Positions 26,749-35,580 of a DNA stretch of 64,000 nt are shown here, piece after piece (within the stretch, counting starts at the first letter, position 1; every line of letters begins with the position of its first letter). The stretch covers positions 134,103 through 198,102 of the forward strand of contig DEGR01000064.1 in NCBI GenBank assembly GCA_002351535.1, read 5' to 3'. Source of the stretch: Lachnospira sp. UBA2821 (GTDB taxonomy: Bacteria; Bacillota; Clostridia; Lachnospirales; Lachnospiraceae). The notes beneath the pieces are model-generated. The model did no database searches. It was not told the DNA's origin and saw only the letters and a program-made list of their open reading frames with translations. The translations under genes and the position numbers were made by a program.

Positions 26749-28668
26749 TTATAAGTCTAACTCTGCATCACTGGCATGGTCATGGATAAACTGTCTTCTC
26801 GGCGGAACATCATTTCCCATTAACATGCTTGTAACCTCAGATGCCATCATTGCATCCTCTATCTCAACCCTCTTTAAAAGTCGTGTCTCAGGATTAAGGG
26901 TAGTCTCCCATAATTGTTCTGCATCCATCTCACCAAGACCTTTGTACCTCTGAAGAGTAAAATTCTTATGTGTTTTTCTGTATTTCTCCAATGCTTTATC
27001 ATCGTACAGATATTCCCCCTGTCCCTTTTTAGGAATTGCCTTATACAGAGGTGGCATTGCAAGATATACATGTCCCTGATGTATAAGTTCAGGCATAAAT
27101 CTATAGAAAAATGTAAGTAACAGTGTTGCTATATGTGCTCCGTCTACATCCGCATCAGTCATTATAACTATTTTATTATACCTTAACTTAGATATATCGA
27201 AGTCATTGCCATAACCTTCTGAAAAGCCGCATCCAAATGCACTTATCATAGTCTTAATCTCTGCATTTGCAAGCACCTTGTCCATAGTTGCCTTCTCAAC
27301 ATTAAGTATCTTTCCTCTTATCGGAAGAATTGCCTGTGTATGCCTGTTACGTGCCGTCTTTGCAGAACCTCCTGCCGAATCTCCCTCTACGATAAATACT
27401 TCACATTCCTCGGCATTACGGCTTACGCAGTTGGCAAGCTTGCCATTGCTGTCGATAGAGAACTTAGGCTTTTCAAGCATGTTCGTCTTTGCTTTTTCCT
27501 CTGCCTTTCTTATCTTTGCCGACTTCTCTGCACAACTTATAACGGTCTTAAGGTCATCCAGATTCTTATCAAAATAGAGCTGTATTTCTTCCCCTGTTAT
27601 CTCTGCCGTAACCTTACCCGCATCAGGATTATCTAACTTTGTCTTCGTCTGACCTTCAAAACGTGGTTCAGGATGCTTTATTGCTATAACTGCCGTCATT
27701 CCATTTCTTACATCCATTCCGGTAAAATTACTGTCTTTATCTTTCAATATTCCGAGTTCTCTTGCATACTGGTTAATAACAGTAGTAAATTTTGTCTTAA
27801 ACCCCGTTATATGCGTACCACCCTCCTGCGTATATATATTATTACAAAATCCAAGTATATTTTCCTGAAATTCAGTAACATACTGAAATGCTGCTTCAAC
27901 TTCAATTCCCTCTGACACTCTTTTGTAATATACAACATCATGAAGTGTCTCTTTATCTTTATTAAGATTCCTTACATATGCTTTAATTCCGTCCGGTTCA
28001 TGGAATACACATTCCTCTTCTTCATTAAACCTCTTATTGCTAAAATTAATGGTAAGGCCGGGATTAAGATATGCTGTCTCATGAAGTCTGCTCTTTATCG
28101 CATCGGCCTTGAAATATGTTTTTTCAAATATCTCTGCATCAGGTTTAAATACAACCGTTGTACCTGTATCATTCTTTCTGCATGTTCCGGTCTCCTTAAG
28201 AGGATACATGACTCTTCCTCTCTCATACCTCTGCTTATATACTTTACCATCAACTTTTATAGTAACTTCAAGCCACTCAGAAAGTGCATTAACTACAGAA
28301 GCACCTACACCATGAAGACCACCTGATATCTTATACCCTCCGTCACCAAATTTTCCTCCTGCATGAAGAATTGTAAATACAACTTCGACAGCGGGTATTC
28401 CTGCTTTTTCATTTATTCCTACAGGTATTCCACGTCCATTATCCTGTATAACCGCTGTTCCGTCTTTTTCCAGACTTACACTTATCTCACTACAATATCC
28501 TGCAAGATGTTCATCAACCGAATTATCAACTATCTCATATATAAGATGATTAAGTCCCTTGGTAGAGACGCTGCCAATATACATACCGGGTCTTTTTCTT
28601 ACCGCCTCAAGACCTTCAAGAATTGATATACTATTGGCATCATAATTATTGTTAACTTTTGCTGCCAT
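26749..28668 (-). CDS. Type IIA DNA topoisomerase subunit B (GyrB/ParE-like)
   Basis: A 639-residue ATPase subunit. The GHKL fold is complete: EGLEAVRKRPGMYIGS, IVDNSVDEHLAGYC, DNGRGIPVGINEK, and the lid GGKFGDGGYKISGGLHGVGASVVNALS. The transducer follows, then the TOPRIM part with VEGDSAGGSAKTARNRHTQAILPIRGKILNVEKA and the DADVDGAH metal motif. The end PPRRQFIHDHASDAELDL is at the position of the GyrB PRR(E/Q)FI motif. Start: ATG at 28668 behind GGAGGAAATT. It pairs with the A subunit 19 bases downstream. Whether it supercoils (gyrase) or decatenates (topo IV) cannot be decided from sequence. Confidence 0.94.
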   Translation of the reverse strand: MAAKVNNNYDANSISILEGLEAVRKRPGMYIGSVSTKGLNHLIYEIVDNSVDEHLAGYCSEISVSLEKDGTAVIQDNGRGIPVGINEKAGIPAVEVVFTILHAGGKFGDGGYKISGGLHGVGASVVNALSEWLEVTIKVDGKVYKQRYERGRVMYPLKETGTCRKNDTGTTVVFKPDAEIFEKTYFKADAIKSRLHETAYLNPGLTINFSNKRFNEEEECVFHEPDGIKAYVRNLNKDKETLHDVVYYKRVSEGIEVEAAFQYVTEFQENILGFCNNIYTQEGGTHITGFKTKFTTVINQYARELGILKDKDSNFTGMDVRNGMTAVIAIKHPEPRFEGQTKTKLDNPDAGKVTAEITGEEIQLYFDKNLDDLKTVISCAEKSAKIRKAEEKAKTNMLEKPKFSIDSNGKLANCVSRNAEECEVFIVEGDSAGGSAKTARNRHTQAILPIRGKILNVEKATMDKVLANAEIKTMISAFGCGFSEGYGNDFDISKLRYNKIVIMTDADVDGAHIATLLLTFFYRFMPELIHQGHVYLAMPPLYKAIPKKGQGEYLYDDKALEKYRKTHKNFTLQRYKGLGEMDAEQLWETTLNPETRLLKRVEIEDAMMASEVTSMLMGNDVPPRRQFIHDHASDAELDL

Positions 28669-28703
28669 AATTTCCTCCATAAATCAGTTCCAAAACTTCT
28701 TAA

Positions 28704-29357
28704 TTATATAAAATGAACTCTCATAAGTTCCGGGTATCCTTCAATATGCGAATAATCATTTATTCTTTCAACATAAAATCTGTCTTTATCAACATCATAA
28801 TCTATCTGTGTAATTGAAGTATTTTCCATAGTCTTTGCAAATAAGAACCTGTGACTTTGCTCCATTCCAAGTATTCCTGCAAGAAATGCCCTTATTGCCC
28901 CACCATGTGATACAATTGCCACACGTTCATAATCATTCTGCTTACATTCATCTATTATAGTATCGATTGCATTTTTCATTCTTACATAAACGGTTTTTCC
29001 ATCTTCCCCACCGGGAAATGCAATATCTTCACGATACTCTTCTCTTCTGTCAAAATAATCTTTATATTTCTCTTTAATCACACTGTCTTCCAGTCCCGTA
29101 AGTTCACCAAAATCTATTTCTTCCAATCCATCTATAATTTTATTATGTACATTTATATTACGGTTAATTATCTCAGCAGTCTGTACTGCCCTTATAAGAT
29201 TACTTGAATATAGTGCGTCGATATTATATTCTGAAAGTCTCTGTCCGGCAAGTTCCGACTGTCGTTCTCCTGCTTCTGACAATGGAACATTGACATTGCA
29301 TAAAGCACTGTTTTGCCTGCCATGTCTTAATATATACATAGTAATTTTTCTGCCCAT
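28704..29357 (-). CDS. Histidine phosphatase family protein (phosphoglycerate mutase-like)
   Basis: A 217-residue histidine phosphatase. The catalytic RHG is near the N-terminus (MYILRHGRQNS), followed by LYSSNLIRAVQTAEIINR with the phosphate-binding Arg, a Glu in the GLEEIDFGELTGLED segment and the second His in RVAIVSHGGAIRAFLAGIL. Members act on small phosphorylated metabolites such as alpha-ribazole phosphate, phosphoglycerate or others; none is indicated by the neighbours. The ATG at 29357 follows GAGGAGT. It stands between a GNAT gene and the topoisomerase B-subunit gene. Confidence 0.9.
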   Translation of the reverse strand: MGRKITMYILRHGRQNSALCNVNVPLSEAGERQSELAGQRLSEYNIDALYSSNLIRAVQTAEIINRNINVHNKIIDGLEEIDFGELTGLEDSVIKEKYKDYFDRREEYREDIAFPGGEDGKTVYVRMKNAIDTIIDECKQNDYERVAIVSHGGAIRAFLAGILGMEQSHRFLFAKTMENTSITQIDYDVDKDRFYVERINDYSHIEGYPELMRVHFI

Positions 29358-29418
29358 ACTACTCCTCATTTCTGAATATCATCAATGATATCCGCAATCC
29401 GCTACCTGCTCTTTGATT

Positions 29419-29832
29419 TTATAAATACTGTATCATTCCGGGGCCAAGTTTTTCTGTAGGACGTGCAATAAAATCAAATCTCTTGTAAAAATTCTCTCTT
29501 CCCTTTGCACACATAAGACAGAGCATTATTTCGGTATCAGGTATTTTGCTTGATTTCACATAATCTATAAGATGCTCAATCACCATTCTTCCTACACCTT
29601 TTCCCTGATATTCAGGTCTTACAACCAAATCCTGGATATAATCTATTACAACACCATCTCCTACTATTCTGCCCATACCTATTGGTTTTCCATCATCATA
29701 AACACACACCGTAAAAAGGCTCCTGTCTAACGCCTTCTTCGCCTGTTCTTCCGATAATACTTTCCAATTAACAGATTTTCTCAATCCAAGATATGTATCA
29801 ACATCCATCTTATTTTCTATTAATTCTATCAT
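29419..29832 (-). CDS. GNAT family N-acetyltransferase
   Basis: A 137-residue GCN5-related acetyltransferase. The acetyl-CoA pyrophosphate loop is seen in DLVVRPEYQGKGVGRMVIEHLIDYV (QGKGVG), followed by the ARGRENFYKRFDF-like helix. Substrate unknown. The ATG at 29832 is preceded by GGAATGGAGATTAAG, which is nearly the same leader used by folA and hflX (see findings). It appears to start the seven-gene unit with the topoisomerase and folate genes. Confidence 0.9.
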   Translation of the reverse strand: MIELIENKMDVDTYLGLRKSVNWKVLSEEQAKKALDRSLFTVCVYDDGKPIGMGRIVGDGVVIDYIQDLVVRPEYQGKGVGRMVIEHLIDYVKSSKIPDTEIMLCLMCAKGRENFYKRFDFIARPTEKLGPGMIQYL

Positions 29833-29877
29833 CTTAATCTCCATTCCACAGACATATTTCTGCTACAAAGACCGAAT

Positions 29878-29906
29878 GGAGTTACCACTCTAAAAGTGAC
29901 AACTCC
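29878..29906 (-). other. Hairpin between carB and the GNAT gene
   Basis: GGAGTT-N2-CACT and AGTG-N2-AACTCC form an interrupted 10-bp stem with a 5-base loop. There is no T-run after it on the minus strand, so it is not a normal terminator; it may be a processing site or part of a repeat. Confidence 0.5.
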
Positions 29907-29938
29907 ACTCCATTATTATATACGGTTAATAATATCGT

Positions 29939-32900
29939 TTATTTTGTTCCAACAGTTGCTATATCTATAACAGAAAGATTATCCTTTACATTACTCTCAA
30001 GACTTGTAAGTAATGCATTCACAGTATCTAATGCCGTAAAACAGTTAACACCTGTCTCAATGGACATTCTTCTTATGAGGAATCCGTCTCTCGTCTTATC
30101 TCTTCCCTGTGTTGGTGTATCAACAACTATATCTATCTTATGTTCAAGTATAAGATCTATTACTGTAGGAGCCTCCTGTGAAAGTTTGTTAACCTTAATG
30201 GCATGTACGCCGTTTTCATTAAGCACTCTCGCAGTACTTCTTGTAGCATATATCTCATATCCGAGTTTCTCAAATCTCTTACCAATTGAGATTGCTTCAT
30301 GCTTATCTGCATCATTTACTGTAATAATCATCTTCTTATGTTTAGGAAGATTTACACCTGCACCTAAGAATGCTTTATATAATGCCTCATCAAATGTCTT
30401 GGCAATTCCAAGGCACTCACCTGTTGACTTCATCTCAGGTCCAAGGCATGTATCTGCTCCTCTGATTTTCTCAAATGAGAATACAGGCATCTTGATTGCT
30501 ATATAGTCGGCTTTATCCTGAAGACCAGGCTTATAACCCAAATCTGTAATCTTCTCACCAATTATTACCTTTGTTGCAAGCTTAACAATCGGTATACCTG
30601 TAACTTTACTGATATATGGCACTGTACGGCTTGAACGAGGGTTAACCTCAATTACATATACCTGTCCGTCACACACAATAAACTGTATGTTAATCATACC
30701 TTTTACATGAAGTGAACGTGCAAGACGCTTTGTATATTCCTCTATCATATCTATGCATTCGTCTGAAAGTGACTGTGCAGGATATACTGATATACTGTCT
30801 CCTGAATGAACACCGGCTCTCTCAATATGTTCCATAATTCCCGGAATAAGAATATTATCACCATCGCATACAGCATCAACTTCAATCTCTTTACCCTGAA
30901 GATACTTATCTACAAGAATAGGATGATCCTGGGCAATTCTGTTAATGATATTCATAAACTCTTCTATCTCTGAATCATCTGTAGCTATCTGCATTCCCTG
31001 TCCGCCAAGTACATATGATGGTCTTACAAGTACAGGGTATCCGAGTTCATTTGCTGCTTTCTTAGCTTCTTCAACTGTAAATACAGTGTGTCCGGCAGGT
31101 CTTGGTATCTCGCATTCTTCAAGAATCTTATCAAATAATTCCCTGTCCTCTGCTGCATCGACATCCTCAGCCTTAGTTCCAAGAATAGGAACTCCCATCT
31201 TCATAAGACTCTCTGTAAGTTTAATTGCTGTCTGTCCTCCGAACTGTACTACTGCTCCATCAGGTTTTTCAATATCTACTATGTTCTGGACATCCTCCGG
31301 AGTAAGTGGCTCAAAATATAGCTTATCAGCTATATCAAAGTCAGTACTTACTGTCTCAGGGTTGTTATTAACTATAATTGTCTCATAGCCTGCATCTCTG
31401 AATGCCCATGTACTATGAACAGAACAGAAATCAAATTCTATACCCTGACCAATTCTGATTGGTCCTGAACCCAATACAAGAACCTTTTTCTCCGGTCTTG
31501 TCTCTATAGCTTCATTCTCAATTCCAAAGCCTGAATAATAATATGGTGTTGATGCCTCAAACTCGGCCGCACATGTATCAACCATCTTGAATCCTGCAAC
31601 AATTCCATATTTCATTCTAAGGTCATGTATTTCTTTTTCTGTCTTTCCTGTGAGTTTTGCAATTACTGTATCAGGGAACTCTATTCTCTTTGCTTCAGCT
31701 AAAAGTTCTTTTGTAAGTTCCTCTGTCTTAAGAGCATTTTCCATCTCTACAATAATGGCAAGCTTATCTATAAACCATATATCTATCTTTGTTCTGTTAT
31801 GAATCTCCTCATATGATATTCCACGTCTTAACGCTTCAGCTATACACCATATTCTTCTGTCATCAACTACATTTAACTGCTCTAAAAGTTCTTCTTCTGA
31901 TAATCCTGTAAAGTCATAATCCATAAGACTTTCAACGTGCTGTTCAAGAGAACGTATAGCCTTCATAAGAGCACCCTCGAAGTTATTACAGATACTCATT
32001 ACCTCTCCGGTAGCTTTCATCTGTGTTGTAAGAGTTCTCTTAGCCATAATAAATTTGTCAAACGGAAGTCGTGGTATTTTAACAACACAGTAGTCAAGAG
32101 TCGGCTCAAAACTTGCATATGTCTTACCTGTAATTGCATTCTTAATCTCATCAAGTGTATATCCGAGAGCTATCTTTGCTGCAACTTTTGCAATTGGATA
32201 TCCTGTTGCTTTTGAAGCAAGTGCTGAAGAACGGCTTACTCGTGGATTAACCTCAATTACACAGTATTCAAATGATTCCGGATGAAGTGCATACTGTACA
32301 TTACATCCTCCGGTAATTCCAAGTTCATCTATAATCTTAAGCGCTGATGTCCTGAGCATCTGATACTCTTTATCGCCTAATGTCTGTGATGGAGCTACAA
32401 CTATACTGTCACCTGTATGTACTCCGACAGGGTCGATATTTTCCATATTACATACAGTGATACAGTTGCCTGCACTATCTCTCATTACTTCATATTCAAT
32501 CTCTTTCCATCCGGCAATGCAACGCTCTACAAGAACCTGTCCTACACGGCTCAGACGGAGCCCGTTCGTAAGAATATCTATAAGTTCCATCTGATTGTGG
32601 GCAATTCCACCGCCGCTTCCACCTAATGTATAAGCCGGACGAAGAACTACAGGGTATCCGATTTTGTTAGTAAATGCTATACCATCTTCAACATTTTCAA
32701 CGACCTCGGATGTTGCACATGGCTCTCCGATTCTCTCCATGAGTTCCTTGAATTCCTCACGTCCCTCAGCATTTCTTATAGTCTCCGCCGTTGTTCCGAG
32801 AAGTTTAACCCCATGGCTCTTTAAGAATCCCGACTCCTCTAATTCCATTCCAAGGTTGAGTCCTGCCTGTCCACCAAGTGTAGGAAGAACACTGTCAGGC

Positions 32901-33145
32901 TTCTCAACTTCTATAATTTTCTCAAGAACTTTAGTTGTAAGCGGTTCGATATATACTTTATCTGCAATATCTTTATCTGTCATGATGGTTGCAGGGTTTG
33001 AATTTACAAGTACTACCTCTATTCCTTCTTCTTTAAGAGAACGACATGCCTGTGTACCGGCATAATCAAATTCTGCTGCCTGTCCAATTACAATAGGACC
33101 TGAACCAATAACTAATACTTTTTTAATATTCGGATTCTTAGGCAT
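29939..33145 (-). CDS. carB: Carbamoyl-phosphate synthase large subunit
   Basis: A full-length 1068-residue large chain that makes carbamoyl phosphate from bicarbonate, ammonia and ATP for arginine and pyrimidine synthesis. The two homologous ATP-grasp halves are clear, each opening with KVLVIGSGPIVIGQ-type phrases (residue about 8 and KKVLVLGSGPIRIGQGIEFD near 555) and each with the ENIDPVGVHTGDS/HIERAGVHSGDS motif. The C-terminal allosteric MGS domain covers about 935-1068. Its ATG overlaps the last codons of carA by 8 bases, giving tight coupling. Confidence 0.98.
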   Translation of the reverse strand: MPKNPNIKKVLVIGSGPIVIGQAAEFDYAGTQACRSLKEEGIEVVLVNSNPATIMTDKDIADKVYIEPLTTKVLEKIIEVEKPDSVLPTLGGQAGLNLGMELEESGFLKSHGVKLLGTTAETIRNAEGREEFKELMERIGEPCATSEVVENVEDGIAFTNKIGYPVVLRPAYTLGGSGGGIAHNQMELIDILTNGLRLSRVGQVLVERCIAGWKEIEYEVMRDSAGNCITVCNMENIDPVGVHTGDSIVVAPSQTLGDKEYQMLRTSALKIIDELGITGGCNVQYALHPESFEYCVIEVNPRVSRSSALASKATGYPIAKVAAKIALGYTLDEIKNAITGKTYASFEPTLDYCVVKIPRLPFDKFIMAKRTLTTQMKATGEVMSICNNFEGALMKAIRSLEQHVESLMDYDFTGLSEEELLEQLNVVDDRRIWCIAEALRRGISYEEIHNRTKIDIWFIDKLAIIVEMENALKTEELTKELLAEAKRIEFPDTVIAKLTGKTEKEIHDLRMKYGIVAGFKMVDTCAAEFEASTPYYYSGFGIENEAIETRPEKKVLVLGSGPIRIGQGIEFDFCSVHSTWAFRDAGYETIIVNNNPETVSTDFDIADKLYFEPLTPEDVQNIVDIEKPDGAVVQFGGQTAIKLTESLMKMGVPILGTKAEDVDAAEDRELFDKILEECEIPRPAGHTVFTVEEAKKAANELGYPVLVRPSYVLGGQGMQIATDDSEIEEFMNIINRIAQDHPILVDKYLQGKEIEVDAVCDGDNILIPGIMEHIERAGVHSGDSISVYPAQSLSDECIDMIEEYTKRLARSLHVKGMINIQFIVCDGQVYVIEVNPRSSRTVPYISKVTGIPIVKLATKVIIGEKITDLGYKPGLQDKADYIAIKMPVFSFEKIRGADTCLGPEMKSTGECLGIAKTFDEALYKAFLGAGVNLPKHKKMIITVNDADKHEAISIGKRFEKLGYEIYATRSTARVLNENGVHAIKVNKLSQEAPTVIDLILEHKIDIVVDTPTQGRDKTRDGFLIRRMSIETGVNCFTALDTVNALLTSLESNVKDNLSVIDIATVGTK

Positions 33146-34217
33146 TCTTCTTTCCTCCCATCATATTAATAAATTCGTCAAATAATTTTCCAGAGTCCTG
33201 TGGTCCCGGACATGCTTCCGGATGGAACTGTACTGTAAATATGTTCTTGTTTTTATATCTCAAACCTTCTACAGTCTTATCATTTACATTTACAAATCCT
33301 ACCTCTGCAATATCAGGATTGATTGTATCACTATCTACTACATATCCGTGGTTCTGTGATGAAATATACACTTTTCCGCTCTTTAAATCTTTTACCGGAT
33401 GGTTTGCACCTCTATGTCCATATTTCATCTTATGTGTATCAGCTCCAGTAGCCAGTGCCATAAGCTGATGTCCAAGACATATGGCAAATATAGGAATATC
33501 AGTATTATATAACTTCTTAAGCTCTTCTATTATAGAAACACATTCTTTAGGATCTCCCGGTCCATTCGACAACATTATTCCGTCAGGGTTTGATTCAATA
33601 ATCTCATCCGCTGATGTCGATGCCGGATATATAGTGACGTCACATCCTCTCTCGTTGAGAGATTTTGCGATATTTTTCTTTGCACCGAAATCCATAAGTG
33701 CAACCTTATATCCATCACCTTTAAGATTACTTTTCTCTTTGCATGTTACCTTCTCAACTACACCTGTTGGAGAATACTTCTTAAGCTTCTCTTTTACTTC
33801 TTCCAGATTATAATTCTCATTAGTAGTAATCATTCCATTCATAGTGCCTTTTTCCCTGAGAATCTTTGTAAGTGCCCTTGTATCGATTCCCTCTATTCCC
33901 GGAATATCATTTGTCTCCAGAAAATTCTGTATATTATCGTCACTTCTGAAATTACTTGGAACTCTTGATAACTCTCTTACAATATATCCGTCCGGCCATG
34001 GTTTTAATGACTCCATATCTTCGTGACATATTCCATAGTTACCAATAAGCGGATATGTCATTACAACTGCCTGTCCTGCATATGACGGATCTGTAAGCAC
34101 TTCAAGATAACCTGTCATAGATGTGTTAAATACAATCTCACTTATTACTTCTTTCTTTGAACCAATGGATTTTCCTGTAAAAACAGTACCATCTTCAAGT
34201 ATTAGAAAAGCTTTCAT
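33138..34217 (-). CDS. carA: Carbamoyl-phosphate synthase small subunit
   Basis: A 359-residue glutaminase chain that feeds ammonia to CarB. The N-terminal domain begins MKAFLILEDGTVFTGKSIG; the class I amidotransferase domain holds the nucleophile Cys in IFAICLGHQLMALATGA and the His/Glu pair in VQFHPEACPGPQDS. GHRGANHPV is also typical. It has a consensus promoter about 60 bases upstream and no visible PyrR-type attenuator in the short leader. Confidence 0.98.
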   Translation of the reverse strand: MKAFLILEDGTVFTGKSIGSKKEVISEIVFNTSMTGYLEVLTDPSYAGQAVVMTYPLIGNYGICHEDMESLKPWPDGYIVRELSRVPSNFRSDDNIQNFLETNDIPGIEGIDTRALTKILREKGTMNGMITTNENYNLEEVKEKLKKYSPTGVVEKVTCKEKSNLKGDGYKVALMDFGAKKNIAKSLNERGCDVTIYPASTSADEIIESNPDGIMLSNGPGDPKECVSIIEELKKLYNTDIPIFAICLGHQLMALATGADTHKMKYGHRGANHPVKDLKSGKVYISSQNHGYVVDSDTINPDIAEVGFVNVNDKTVEGLRYKNKNIFTVQFHPEACPGPQDSGKLFDEFINMMGGKKNA

Positions 34218-34275
34218 TTCTTACCCTGTCCTTTCTCGATTAATGTGTTTCTGAATTTTACCTCAAATTGTATCG

Positions 34276-34304
34276 ATTATACATTATTAAGCTACTTATT
34301 TCAA
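34276..34304 (-). promoter_or_regulatory. Sigma-A promoter of carAB
   Basis: On the minus strand TTGAAA, 17 bases and TATAAT, giving a leader of about 50 bases before carA. The leader has no terminator hairpin. Confidence 0.88.
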
Positions 34305-34318
34305 CTATTTTTTATATT

Positions 34319-35497
34319 TTAATAGAATACATGATCGCCAATTACCGTTCCGACTCTTGAACCGTCATTCATCCTGAAATATAACCATGAACCTACTCTG
34401 TTACCGGCCATTACTTCTCTTGCAGCCTTATAGCATTCTTCATTGGCACCTCTTGCAAGAATATTTGCAAATCTATGATTTACTGTTACAGGTGTAAACT
34501 GATACGGCTGATATAATACTCCTGCCATTGTATCAGGAAAACTCCTGTTATCCATTCTGTTCATAACAACACTTCCTACTGCAAGTTTTCCATAATATGG
34601 CTGGTCTTCGGCCTCTGCCTGTATTAAACATGCTAACAGATCAAGTTCTGTTGCCGTATAATTGTATGCATCATATGATTCTGTCTCACCATTTTTTGCA
34701 TTTAACTGCTGCTGTTTTAAAATGCTTTCTTCCTGCTGCCTTAACGATTCTGCATGCCATTCATCAATCTCACTTTCAGCCTCATCCGCCTTAGCTTCAA
34801 ATTCTGCTGCCTGTGACTCTGCCTGTGATATCTTTGACTGATAATCAGCTATCTTCTGATTAGACTCTGCAATCATATTGGCTATCTCAACCTGCTTTGC
34901 TTCCGTATCCTTTTTTAAGCCGTCAAGCTCGCCTTTTTCCACATTAAGTGTATCATTCTTATCAGAAATTTTGTCTTTAGTATCCTGATATTTTTTAAGC
35001 ATCTGTCTGTCATATTCATATAACTGTGAAAAATATTCCGCCTTATTCAGATTCTCTGTTATACTTCCATCTGACATAAGAATCTCAAGATAATTTGTAT
35101 TTCCCGCCTCAAACAGAAACTGTATTCTGTCCTTCATGGAATTATACTGTTCTTTCTCATCCTTTTTAGCCTGTTTGAGTTCCTTCTTAGTCTTTCTTAT
35201 CTCTCTTTCTTTATCTTTAATCTTTGCATCCAGGTCATTAAGTTCTCCTGCCAGCGATTCCATCTGATTATTAAAATTGACAACCATCTGCTCTAATTGT
35301 GATTTTGAAGATTCAAGTTCTCCCGCCTGTGACTGTGCCTCAGCCTGCTTTGACTCATTTTCCGCTTTTTTACTTTCAAGGGCTCCGATATCATCTTCAC
35401 CTTTTACTTTAACCGAAAAAATCACCATCAATACTACTATAATGCACATTACAACCGGTTCGAATACTTTTCCCTTCCTGTTATCTGACTTGTCCAT
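34319..35497 (-). CDS. Coiled-coil cell wall hydrolase with SleB-like domain
   Basis: A 392-residue exported protein. Residues about 13-33 are a signal anchor (VFEPVVMCIIVVLMVIFSVKV). Residues 37-245 form a long coiled coil rich in Glu, Lys and Gln, of the type found at the N-terminus of PcsB/CwlO-like wall hydrolases, including FLFEAGNTNYLEILMSD. The C-terminal 120 residues are a Hydrolase_2 (SleB-type) domain: LLACLIQAEAEDQPYYGKLAVGSVVMNRM, then LYQPYQFTPV and a C-terminal WLYFRMND. SleB-type enzymes cut glycan strands in spores; here the coiled coil suggests control during growth, as for FtsEX-regulated hydrolases. That is inference. Confidence 0.87.
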   Translation of the reverse strand: MDKSDNRKGKVFEPVVMCIIVVLMVIFSVKVKGEDDIGALESKKAENESKQAEAQSQAGELESSKSQLEQMVVNFNNQMESLAGELNDLDAKIKDKEREIRKTKKELKQAKKDEKEQYNSMKDRIQFLFEAGNTNYLEILMSDGSITENLNKAEYFSQLYEYDRQMLKKYQDTKDKISDKNDTLNVEKGELDGLKKDTEAKQVEIANMIAESNQKIADYQSKISQAESQAAEFEAKADEAESEIDEWHAESLRQQEESILKQQQLNAKNGETESYDAYNYTATELDLLACLIQAEAEDQPYYGKLAVGSVVMNRMDNRSFPDTMAGVLYQPYQFTPVTVNHRFANILARGANEECYKAAREVMAGNRVGSWLYFRMNDGSRVGTVIGDHVFY

Positions 35498-35526
35498 CTG
35501 ACTTCATCCTTCCAACTCATAACTAT

Positions 35527-35559
35527 GCTACAAGCTGTTACATCACATGGCTTGTAGCA
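35527..35559. other. Short inverted repeat between wall-protein genes
   Basis: TGCTACAAGC and GCTTGTAGCA form a perfect 10-bp stem with a 13-base loop. There is no good T-run, so it may be a weak terminator or an operator-like site. Confidence 0.5.
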
Positions 35560-35580
35560 TTAGTTTACATTATAGCATTT

